Part shown: in pieces, positions 1 through 5,806 of the stretch
How the letters are laid out: every line of letters begins with the position of its first letter
Numbering within the stretch: position 1 is the stretch's first letter
From: Acidobacteriaceae bacterium
GTDB taxonomy: Bacteria; Acidobacteriota; Terriglobia; Terriglobales; Acidobacteriaceae
Length of the DNA: 6,123 nt
Direction: 5' to 3'
Assembly: GCA_030044455.1 (NCBI GenBank)
Contig: JASHVU010000094.1
Span: 1 to 6,123, forward strand
Made by a program: the position numbers and the translations under genes
The notes under the pieces: generated by a model
What the model was told of the DNA's origin: nothing
What the model saw: the letters and a program-made list of their open reading frames with translations, nothing else
Databases searched by the model: none

Positions 1-90
1 GAATGAGCCATAAACTGAAGTGATAAGATACGGTTGCTCAGCGACAAAGCATTCGCGGCGCCTTCAACCGGGAGTCGCTCGGCGGGGATT

Positions 91-104
91 GGAAACCGTT
101 TTCC
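91..104. promoter_or_regulatory. Putative LacI-family operator upstream of the arabinofuranosidase gene
   Basis: GGAAACCGTTTTCC is a near-perfect palindrome: six of seven pairs match around a central CG, with one C/T mismatch. A-rich and T-rich half-sites around a central CG are the known hallmark of LacI/GalR-family operators, which often control sugar-utilisation genes. It lies 28 bases before the GH51 start codon, where a bound repressor could block initiation or early elongation. No LacI gene lies in the window and I could not define a convincing -35/-10 pair, so the regulator and promoter are inferred. All three forward frames hit a stop within the first 23 bases, so any upstream plus-strand gene ends at the window edge. 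Confidence 0.45.
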
Positions 105-132
105 TTGCATGGGATGATCGAGGATCGCGAAG

Positions 133-2070
133 ATGAGGACTTGTCATACGACGCTTAAGCTGTCTGCCATTCTATGTCTATGTGCCCTGGTGGCCGGAGG
201 CCTGGGCGCCGGGGTTTCGCTGGCGCAGAATACGCCTGCCAACCTGACGATTCACGCAGATCAACCGGTTGCAAAGGTGAGTCCGACACTGTATGGGCTG
301 ATGACCGAAGAGATCAACCACTCGTACGAGGGAGGGCTGTATTCGGAACTGATCCAAAATGGCACGTTCCGGAGCGACTGGTCGGGAATCCTGGACTGGT
401 ACCTGGTGCAGGGCGGCAGCTCGGTGGCGAAGATGTCGGAAGATCGCACTACCGGACTCAGCGCTGCGCTACCGTACAGCCTGCATCTTGAAGTTGACGG
501 CGCCAGCCCCAAGAGCCCAGCAGGAATACTGAATGGCGGATTCTGGGGCATGGCCGTGAGGGCGAACACAACCTATCACGGATCGATTTACGCAAAGGCA
601 GACACTACCGAAATTGGCCCGGTGACAGTGAGTCTGGTTGCCGATCAGAGTGGAAGGGTTCTGGCGTCGGCCGTGATTTCAGATGTGGGAACAACCTGGG
701 GAGATCATCATTTCCTGTTGAAAACGGGCGAGATCGATGCGGTGTCGACGGCCAATCATTTTGAGCTCACGGTAACCCACGCCGGCTCGTTGTGGCTGAA
801 CCTTGCCACGCTCTTCCCTCCCAGCTATCACGACCGCGCTAACGGAACGCGCATTGACCTGATGCAAAAGCTGGCGGCGATGCATCCCTCGTTTTTGCGC
901 TTCCCGGGCGGGAACTACCTGGAGGGGAACCAGATTACCGACTGGTACGACTGGAAGAAGACGGTCGGTCCGCTGGTAAACAGGCCTGGCCACGCCAGCC
1001 CCTGGGGCTACTGGTCGACCGATGGTTTTGGGCTGCTTGAATTTCTGGAGTGGTGCGAGGACCTGCACATGCAGCCGGTGCTTGCCGTCTATGCGGGCTA
1101 CTCGCTGCGCGGGGAACATGTGACACCCGGGCCGGACCTGGAACCGTATGTGCAAAGTGCGCTCGATGAGATTGAATATGCAACCGGCGGCGCGGAAACG
1201 ACATGGGGATCGCATCGCGTGGCCGATGGGCATGCAGATCCTTTTCATATCACCTATGTTGAGATCGGTAACGAAGACATGTTTGACCGCTCGGGCAGCT
1301 ATGATGCCCGCTTTGCCCAGTTCGCCAAGGCGATTCGAGCCAAGTATCCCGAACTGCAGCTAATTGCCACGGCGCCGGTGACAACAGAAAAGCCCGATGT
1401 GCTTGACGAACACTACTACCTGAGAGCTTCGCAGTTCTTCGACGATGTGACCCATTACGACAAGACCGACCGGAAGGGGCCGAAGATTTTTGTCGGTGAG
1501 TGGGCGACCCGCGAGGGCACTCCGACTCCCAACCTGGGCGCGGCGCTGGGCGATGCGGCGTGGATGACCGGTTTGGAGCGCAACAGCGACATTATTGTGA
1601 TGGCATCTTACGCGCCGCTGCTGGTCAATGTGAATTCTGGTGCGTCCGAGTGGGTTCCCGACCTGATTGGCTACGACGCGCTGCGCAGTTACGGCTCTCC
1701 CAGCTACTACGCGCAGGTGATGTTCGCTGCAAGGCTTGGCGATGTACGGCCGGCATCTGAAGTGAATGGCGGAGGTCCGAGGTTCTTCTACTCGGTAACT
1801 GAAGACACCGCCGGAAGGCGGCTATTCATCAAGCTGGTGAATGCATCATCAGATGTGCAGCCGGTGAAGATCAGTCTGCCCGGCGTTTCGGCGGGTCCCG
1901 ATAGCCAGGTTTCGTTACTGAGCGGTAGAGACACCCAGGCGACCAACACCATCGATCATCCGGCAAACATCGTTCCCGTGGATAGGCCGCTGGCGTTTAC
2001 CGGCAACACGCTGAATTACGATGCGCCCGCTTATTCGATCCAGGTCCTGGATGTGCCACTGAGTGAGTGA
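133..2070 (+). CDS. Secreted GH51 alpha-L-arabinofuranosidase
   Basis: Retaining glycosidase predicted to release terminal alpha-L-arabinofuranose from arabinoxylan, arabinan or arabino-oligosaccharides outside the cytoplasm. The 645-residue product opens with a signal peptide (about 1-31; hydrophobic core 9-30, cleavage near SLAQ). Residues 55-80 (LYGLMTEEINHSYEGGLY) are the typical GH51 entry. Residues about 85-230 look like the carbohydrate-binding-like beta-sandwich inserted in long GH51 enzymes. The TIM barrel follows, with RFPGGNYLEG at 256-265 and WGYW-TDGFG near 291-300. The acid/base is Glu381 in GNED; the nucleophile is Glu456 in VGEW. The last 150 or so residues match the C-terminal beta-domain of the family. 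A weak GAGGA lies 8 bases before the ATG. The stop overlaps the GTG of the next gene, and a LacI-like operator lies upstream. Family assignment is strong; exact substrate is inferred. Confidence 0.93.
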   Translation: MRTCHTTLKLSAILCLCALVAGGLGAGVSLAQNTPANLTIHADQPVAKVSPTLYGLMTEEINHSYEGGLYSELIQNGTFRSDWSGILDWYLVQGGSSVAKMSEDRTTGLSAALPYSLHLEVDGASPKSPAGILNGGFWGMAVRANTTYHGSIYAKADTTEIGPVTVSLVADQSGRVLASAVISDVGTTWGDHHFLLKTGEIDAVSTANHFELTVTHAGSLWLNLATLFPPSYHDRANGTRIDLMQKLAAMHPSFLRFPGGNYLEGNQITDWYDWKKTVGPLVNRPGHASPWGYWSTDGFGLLEFLEWCEDLHMQPVLAVYAGYSLRGEHVTPGPDLEPYVQSALDEIEYATGGAETTWGSHRVADGHADPFHITYVEIGNEDMFDRSGSYDARFAQFAKAIRAKYPELQLIATAPVTTEKPDVLDEHYYLRASQFFDDVTHYDKTDRKGPKIFVGEWATREGTPTPNLGAALGDAAWMTGLERNSDIIVMASYAPLLVNVNSGASEWVPDLIGYDALRSYGSPSYYAQVMFAARLGDVRPASEVNGGGPRFFYSVTEDTAGRRLFIKLVNASSDVQPVKISLPGVSAGPDSQVSLLSGRDTQATNTIDHPANIVPVDRPLAFTGNTLNYDAPAYSIQVLDVPLSE

Positions 2071-2942
2071 GCTTGCCAAGAATGGTTTTGCATCGGAAGA
2101 CGCTCGTTTCCACCGTCCTGCTGGCAGTATTTCTGCCGGCTCAATTTGGCATGACGCAGAATGCGGGACGGCGCACGGTTCGGCTCGCCGTTTGCCAGAT
2201 CCTGGTCATCGACGGCGACCGCGAAGGGAACTTCCGCCGCATCGAGTATGCGCTTGAAGGCGCGCAGGCTCAGCACGCCGACATCGCCGTTTTCCCGGAG
2301 TCCTCCATCCTGGGCTGGGAAAACCCCGATGCGCATCGTCTCGCCGAACCCATACCGGGCAAGGACAGCGATCGCATTTCCGCTCTCGCCCGCAAATACA
2401 GCCTCATGATCGCAATCGGACTCGACGAAAAGGATGGCGACCGCCTCTACGACTCCGCCATTCTCGTCGATAAAAACGGTAAGCTTCTTTGGAAGCATCG
2501 CAAGATCAATGTGCTGCCCGAACTCATGACTCCGCCATATTCTCAGGGCCGCCCCGAGGATATTGGCGTGGTCGATACCGAGTTCGGCCGCATTGCCGTG
2601 CTGATCTGCGCGGACACATTCACCGACGCATTCCTCAACCGGCTCAAATCGTTCAAGCCCGATCTCGCGCTCGTGCCCTACGGCTGGGCTGCGCCCGACG
2701 ACCAATGGCCGCAGCACTCGACGGTGCTCGAAGAACTAGTGAAAAAGCGGGCGGCCGAGCTGAAGTGCCCGATGGCCGGCGTCGATCTGGTTGGCGAGAT
2801 GACCCATGGACCCTGGGCCGGCCAAACCTACGGAGGATCGAGCTTCGTTGCCGATGGCAACGGAAAAATCCTGCTCACCGCTCGCGATCGCGACACCGAT
2901 CTGCGCGTGATCGATCTCGAAGTGGGATCCGGAGCGCAGTGA
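2067..2942 (+). CDS. Exported carbon-nitrogen hydrolase (nitrilase superfamily)
   Basis: Predicted amidase-type enzyme that hydrolyses a C-N bond through a cysteine thioester; substrate unknown. The catalytic triad is visible: Glu78 in VFPESS, Lys146 in WKHRKINV and Cys181 in LICADTF, with the second conserved Glu152 after the lysine. The 291-residue length fits a single-domain family member. ADTF in place of the CYD/CWD-like context typical of many nitrilases makes a true nitrilase less likely than an amidase or N-carbamoylase type. Residues 1-30 have basic residues 5-11 followed by a hydrophobic stretch (LVSTVLLAVFLPA), which reads as a signal peptide and is unusual for this mainly cytosolic superfamily. 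The GTG at 2067 overlaps the GH51 stop (GTGA); an in-frame ATG at 2082 also keeps the signal. Neither has a strong Shine-Dalgarno, so translational coupling is likely. Leucine codon use leans to CTC, unlike the CTG-rich neighbours. Confidence 0.88.
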   Translation: MSLPRMVLHRKTLVSTVLLAVFLPAQFGMTQNAGRRTVRLAVCQILVIDGDREGNFRRIEYALEGAQAQHADIAVFPESSILGWENPDAHRLAEPIPGKDSDRISALARKYSLMIAIGLDEKDGDRLYDSAILVDKNGKLLWKHRKINVLPELMTPPYSQGRPEDIGVVDTEFGRIAVLICADTFTDAFLNRLKSFKPDLALVPYGWAAPDDQWPQHSTVLEELVKKRAAELKCPMAGVDLVGEMTHGPWAGQTYGGSSFVADGNGKILLTARDRDTDLRVIDLEVGSGAQ

Positions 2943-3037
2943 ACGCCAACAACCGCGACCCGGCCGGATAGCTTGAAACCAATTGACGAGCCCCGCTTCG
3001 CAGTGCGGGTAAACTATTCTCCTGACCTGCGGACCCG

Positions 3038-3042
3038 GGAGG
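3038..3042 (+). promoter_or_regulatory. Shine-Dalgarno that fixes the TTG start of the MarC-family gene
   Basis: GGAGG sits 6 bases before TTG at 3049, an ideal spacing, and no better ATG or GTG lies at the beginning of the conserved protein. Translation from this TTG gives the usual MarC N-terminus running straight into the first membrane helix. Confidence 0.8.
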
Positions 3043-3048
3043 GACTTC

Positions 3049-3732
3049 TTGCTGATCTGGACGACATTTGTGCTCGCGTTCAGCGCGCTGCTGCCAATGA
3101 TCAATCCGCTGGGATCGGCGCTGAGCCTGATGGGGATCGTTGGCGACGTGCCTCCCGGCTCCTTTAAGTATCTTGCCCGCAAGATTGCTATTAACAATGT
3201 CATCTTCCTCACCGTGATTGAAGTAACCGGCTCGGCGATTCTGCGGTTCTTCGGCGTCTCGATTCCGGTGGTGGAGGTGTCGGGCGGCATTGTGATCGCG
3301 GCCATCGGCTGGTCGGTGCTGAATGCTCCTGCGACACAGACCGAGGTTCAGTTCAAGAACAGCGATGTCGCAGCCAAAGTCGCGGACTCGGGACACAAGC
3401 TGGAACAGATGCTTTTCTATCCGCTCACCTTTCCGGTGACCTCAGGACCGGGGACTCTGGTATTGATGCTGACGCTGAGCGCGCATGTTTCAAACCCCAG
3501 CCTGGCACGAAATATCCTGGGTCACGTCGGCATCTTTATCGCGACGATTGTTCTGAGCCTGATGGTGTATCTGTGCTACGCGTTTGCTCCCAAGCTGACC
3601 TCGGCGATTGCTCCGTCGACAGTGCGCGGGATTCTGCGTGTCGTCGCCTTCATCCTGCTTACGATCGGCGTGCAGATTGCGTGGAACGGGCTGTCGGTGC
3701 TGCTGAAGAGCGTGGTCGGCAAGGGAGCGTAG
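3049..3732 (+). CDS. MarC-family integral membrane protein
   Basis: Inner-membrane protein of the MarC/UPF0056 family (E. coli MarC, YchE and YhgN are members). The family is often annotated as multiple-antibiotic-resistance or amino-acid-transporter related, but its substrate is poorly established, so no transport role is claimed. The 227-residue product has the two family signatures: MINPLG at 17-22 in the first half and YPLTFPVTSGPGT at 114-126 in the second, consistent with the internal duplication of the family. About six hydrophobic segments are visible (roughly 3-30, 44-68, 70-92, 115-135, 139-160, 183-205), and the C-terminal RGILRVVAFILLTIGVQ stretch is typical. It lies 106 bases after the nitrilase gene, so it may have its own promoter. 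A 22-codon ORF starts directly after its stop. Confidence 0.93.
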   Translation: MLIWTTFVLAFSALLPMINPLGSALSLMGIVGDVPPGSFKYLARKIAINNVIFLTVIEVTGSAILRFFGVSIPVVEVSGGIVIAAIGWSVLNAPATQTEVQFKNSDVAAKVADSGHKLEQMLFYPLTFPVTSGPGTLVLMLTLSAHVSNPSLARNILGHVGIFIATIVLSLMVYLCYAFAPKLTSAIAPSTVRGILRVVAFILLTIGVQIAWNGLSVLLKSVVGKGA

Positions 3733-3801
3733 ATGAATGGGACAGTTCCGGACGAGAAGCCGGCCTGGAAGGACTTGTCGGATCCTGGCGGGCGAGAGTA
3801 A
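3733..3801 (+). CDS. Possible 22-codon small ORF abutting marC
   Basis: ATG directly follows the MarC stop (TAGATG), and GGGAG at 3723-3727 lies 5 bases upstream, a good ribosome-binding arrangement. The predicted peptide begins MNGTVPDEKPAWKDLSDP and is hydrophilic and acidic, with no signal or membrane segment. It could be a real coupled small protein, the remaining N-terminus of a decayed downstream gene, or chance. I do not recognise it. Only the start context supports it. Confidence 0.3.
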   Translation: MNGTVPDEKPAWKDLSDPGGRE

Positions 3802-4120
3802 GGGTGGCGGCAGCCCGTTTTCTATCAAGGCCATCCCCACAACGGGGGTAGCGCGAGTTCGGAGTACTTTGGCGATTGATTTCCGCCGATCGCTGTTGCA
3901 GTGGGTGTATCTGCACCGCAAACACTCAGAGTGTAGGGCGATTGCGGCCTTGGCCGTCGTAACCGTTCGGGCCATCCCCAATTTGAAATAGACAAGTACG
4001 TTCGCCCGCTGATACGCTCATTCCTCTCGCCATCCAGCGCTGAGCAAATCGACAGACGAGTTCCCTCTGCTTCCTCGAATGCAGCGGCGATTGATTCTCC
4101 AGAGGGAAAACTCAAACGAA
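3802..4120. other. Gene-poor intergenic region with small inverted repeats
   Basis: No reading frame here looks like a protein. The open frames on either strand (under 100 codons) lack a ribosome-binding site and show low-complexity R/S/P-rich composition. Visible structure: ATCCCC/GGGGGT around a 5-base loop at 3833-3849 with one G-T pair; ACACTC-A-GAGTGT at 3922-3934; CGGCC-TT-GGCCG at 3945-3956. An 11-base direct repeat GGCCATCCCCA occurs at 3829 and 3970. None is followed by a T-tract, so no standard terminator for marC is evident. Confidence 0.5.
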
Positions 4121-4132
4121 GAGGAGGGCGGC

Positions 4133-4177
4133 TTGCGGTTCAGTCAAATCCGTCTCTCCCAGGATCTCGGACCCTAA
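4133..4177 (+). CDS. Candidate 14-codon leader ORF (TTG start)
   Basis: A strong GAGGAGG at 4121-4127 lies 5 bases before TTG at 4133. The frame encodes (M)RFSQIRLSQDLGP and ends at TAA 4175-4177. The stop codon falls inside the loop of a 5-bp hairpin (CGGAC 4168-4172 with GTCCG 4178-4182) and just before further pairing segments. That resembles a leader-peptide layout, but the peptide is not clearly enriched in one regulatory amino acid. It could equally be a chance purine run before an open triplet series. Confidence 0.22.
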   Translation: MRFSQIRLSQDLGP

Positions 4178-4207
4178 GTCCGGAGCAAATGCCGCCGGAT
4201 TTGCTTC
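4145..4207 (+). promoter_or_regulatory. Possible structured 5' leader with mutually exclusive stems
   Basis: CAAATCCG (4145-4152) is perfectly complementary to CGGATTTG (4196-4203), enclosing the CGGAC/GTCCG hairpin at 4168-4182. The same 3' segment can instead form a local hairpin, GGAGCAAAT (4182-4190) with ATTTGCTTC (4199-4207): 9 pairs including one G-T, 8-base loop. The two folds cannot coexist. The region lies 69 bases before the start codon of the small secreted protein. A regulatory switch is an inference; no known riboswitch class is recognised and no T-tract follows. Confidence 0.3.
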
Positions 4208-4265
4208 TCACTCCAACCCTCCCCTGGATGGATAGATTCTCGCGAGTTTTTCTCGCATTGGAAAC

Positions 4266-4269
4266 GAGG
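4266..4269 (+). promoter_or_regulatory. Shine-Dalgarno that fixes the start of the 142-residue protein
   Basis: GAGG lies 6 bases before ATG 4276. An in-frame ATG at 4189 would add 29 residues, but its GGAG is only 3 bases away and the extension would bury the signal peptide. The 4276 start is therefore preferred. Confidence 0.65.
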
Positions 4270-4275
4270 CACGAC

Positions 4276-4704
4276 ATGAAACCAGGACACAGGAAAATCT
4301 TAGCCAAGGTCACAATTTGCGCGTTGCTCATGACCACAACCGTGACGGCAACCGCCCAATCGAGCACTCCTATTGGCGGTGTTACCAAGGCCGACGCGGT
4401 ATGGATCGGCGTTGCCGTGGCCGCCATAGGCGCGGGAGTCGGCGTCGGAGTCTATTACGCCTTTCATCATGGCCACTCTCTCAACGGCTGCGTTGTTTCA
4501 AGCGCCGGTGGCCTCGAACTCCGGAACCGTGGCGATCAGCAGACCTACGCCCTGGTCGGAGAAATAGGCGGCATCACGGCTGGGGACCGCGTCCGCGTCT
4601 CCGGCAAAAAGGAACAGAAGAATTCCGGAGGCCCGCAACAATTCCTTGTGGAGAAGCTCTCTCGAGATTACGGCGTTTGCAAGGTTGAAACGGCAACGCG
4701 TTGA
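4276..4704 (+). CDS. Small exported or membrane-anchored protein of unknown function
   Basis: The 142-residue product starts with a signal peptide (about 1-28, MKPGHRKILAKVTICALLMT then TATAQ). A glycine/valine-rich hydrophobic segment follows (about 40-62, AVWIGVAVAAIGAGVGVGVY), then a soluble C-terminal domain from GCVV at 71-74 to YGVC at 132-135. That domain has a beta-rich pattern (GLELRNR, TYALVGEIGG, AGDRVRVSGKK, QQFLVEKLSRDYGVC). Cys72 and Cys135 bracket it and could form a disulfide outside the cytoplasm. I recall similar GCV...YxLxG...GDRVxVSGKK proteins as uncharacterised acidobacterial proteins, with an OB-fold-like look; this is from memory, not a search. It stands alone: a 543-base gap from MarC upstream and a 123-base gap with hairpins downstream. 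No enzymatic motif is visible and no function is assigned. Confidence 0.8.
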   Translation: MKPGHRKILAKVTICALLMTTTVTATAQSSTPIGGVTKADAVWIGVAVAAIGAGVGVGVYYAFHHGHSLNGCVVSSAGGLELRNRGDQQTYALVGEIGGITAGDRVRVSGKKEQKNSGGPQQFLVEKLSRDYGVCKVETATR

Positions 4705-4708
4705 GCAC

Positions 4709-4736
4709 GCCTGATATTCAGGCAAGCGAGTCTTGC
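4709..4736 (+). terminator. Overlapping tandem hairpins after the small-protein gene
   Basis: Five bases after the stop codon, GCCTGA-TAT-TCAGGC (4709-4723) forms a perfect 6-bp stem. GCAAG-CGAGT-CTTGC (4722-4736) forms a second perfect 5-bp stem sharing two bases with the first. The position suggests transcript end formation or 3' end protection. No T-tract follows, so a canonical intrinsic terminator is not supported. Confidence 0.35.
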
Positions 4737-4827
4737 AAACAGAACACTTCACCTCCGTGTCGGCTCCCGCGCAGCATCGGAAGCCGATCTGAAATCAACT
4801 TCTGAAACGAGAGAATGGAGAACAGAA

Positions 4828-5691
4828 ATGCGCAAGAGCACCTGGATTCTGACAACCACCTTGCTTGGCCTGGCATCGATCGCCGCACAGGCCGCAACTC
4901 CGACTTACGACAGCCTTATCGTTTTTGGCGACAGCTACTGTGACGTCGGCAACCTCTTCATTGCAACCGGCGGCGCGGAACCGGCGGCGCCGTACTACGA
5001 CATGCGATTTTCGAATGGCCCGCTTTGGGTTGACCATGTGGCTGGCTTCCTGGGGGTGCCGCTCACTGCGTATCTGGCGGGAGGCACGGATTATGCTTTT
5101 GGAGGCGCCTGGGTAACACAGCCGGAGTCCGTCACGGGCGTTCCCAGCGTGCCGCAGCAGGTGGAGATTTATCTGAGCCAGCACAACGGAAATGCCGACC
5201 CGAATGCTCTTTATATTCTGGAGGGCGGCGGGAACGACATTCTGGACACAACCACCGGAACGCCGGAAGAACTCGGACAGCAGATTGCGCTGGGCATTGC
5301 ATCGAGCGAATTGCTGCTTCGGCGAGCCGGCGCTCGGCATTTCGTCATTCCCGATCTTTTTAATGTGGGTCTGTTGCCGGCGGCGGCGGGGAATGTGAGC
5401 TTTGCCACGGCGGCGAGCACGGCAACGAACAGGTCTGAGGATGAACTGCTGGCTTTCGAGAGTCTGCTGCAAGGAGTCTACATTCTCCGATTGAACGTAT
5501 TCAGCCTCCTCAATGCAGTGGAAACGGATCCAACCCACTTTGGGTTTACTGACGTTACAGATCCGTGCCTGACGACAGCCGTTTGCGCTGACCCGGACCA
5601 TACGTTCTTCTGGGATACGCACCACCCGACCGAGTTTGGGCATGCGTTCTTTGCGGTCACGCTCGAAAATGCGTTGGCAGCTCAGCGTTGA
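4828..5691 (+). CDS. Secreted SGNH/GDSL-family lipase or esterase
   Basis: Predicted extracytoplasmic serine ester hydrolase of the GDSL type related to lecithinase/phospholipase and thermolabile-hemolysin-like enzymes; lipid or carbohydrate-ester substrate not determinable. The 287-residue product has a signal peptide ending at AQA (about residue 22). Block I is FGDSYCDVGN (33-42) with nucleophile Ser36, block II is AGGTDYAFGGA (84-94), block III is GGGND (133-137) with Asn136, and block V is WDTHHPTEFGH (262-272) with Asp263 and His266. Cys247 and Cys253 before block V probably form the short disulfide loop common in this group. Block I has Tyr and Cys where GDSLSD-like residues are usual. 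GGAG at 4817-4820, 7 bases upstream, supports the ATG. There is no autotransporter barrel or sorting tail at the C-terminus, so the enzyme is probably free in the periplasm or exterior. Confidence 0.92.
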   Translation: MRKSTWILTTTLLGLASIAAQAATPTYDSLIVFGDSYCDVGNLFIATGGAEPAAPYYDMRFSNGPLWVDHVAGFLGVPLTAYLAGGTDYAFGGAWVTQPESVTGVPSVPQQVEIYLSQHNGNADPNALYILEGGGNDILDTTTGTPEELGQQIALGIASSELLLRRAGARHFVIPDLFNVGLLPAAAGNVSFATAASTATNRSEDELLAFESLLQGVYILRLNVFSLLNAVETDPTHFGFTDVTDPCLTTAVCADPDHTFFWDTHHPTEFGHAFFAVTLENALAAQR

Positions 5692-5760
5692 CCGGGGCGA
5701 TTACTCAACGGGCGGACGGAGCAACATTCTGCAAATTGGGGGGACTGTTTTGGAGAAGAG

Positions 5761-5781
5761 TCCACCTCGTTTGAGGATGGA
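5761..5781. terminator. Hairpin between convergent genes
   Basis: TCCACCTC (5761-5768) pairs with GAGGATGGA (5773-5781) around a GTTT loop, giving 8 pairs with one bulged A. It sits in the 115-base gap between the GDSL gene and the convergent permease gene, where a bidirectional terminator would be expected. Neither strand shows a clear T-tract after the stem; the minus strand continues in a pyrimidine-rich run. Terminator function is weakly supported. Confidence 0.28.
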
Positions 5782-5806
5782 GAGAGGCGAACCCCGGTTT
5801 CCTGTT

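Noticed and set aside
679..1248. 189-codon minus-strand open frame within GH51
   Set aside because: Shadow of the arabinofuranosidase barrel; basic, low-complexity composition.
2031..2717. 228-codon open frame on the minus strand across the nitrilase gene
   Set aside because: Long only because of the C-rich third positions of the nitrilase; no domain, no ribosome-binding site, and the plus strand has an intact catalytic triad.
2983..3015. TTGACG ... TAAACT as a promoter for the MarC-family gene
   Set aside because: The spacer is 21 bases and the -10 match is poor; the intervening CCCGC/GCGGG stem (2992-2996, 3005-3009) has no T-tract either. Not strong enough to annotate.
3049..3732. Calling the MarC-family protein a multidrug-resistance determinant
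   Set aside because: The family name comes from its E. coli locus; a direct resistance role is not established and nothing here suggests one.
3829..4096. 11-base direct repeats GGCCATCCCCA (3829, 3970) and GGCGATTGATT (3871, 4086) as a mobile-element remnant
   Set aside because: No terminal inverted repeats or transposase remnants accompany them, and the GGCGATTG core also occurs inside marC (3603), so it is probably a common word of this genome.
3825..4115. 96-codon minus-strand and 84-codon plus-strand (3737-3991) frames in the intergenic region
   Set aside because: Neither has a ribosome-binding site or protein-like composition.
4189..4275. Upstream ATG extending the small secreted protein by 29 residues
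   Set aside because: Its GGAG is only 3 bases from the ATG and the extension would hide a clear signal peptide; GAGG before 4276 is better placed.
4795..5643. 282-codon open frame on the minus strand across the GDSL gene
   Set aside because: It is the antisense of a gene with all SGNH catalytic blocks; its translation is Arg/Cys/Ser-rich with no recognisable domain.
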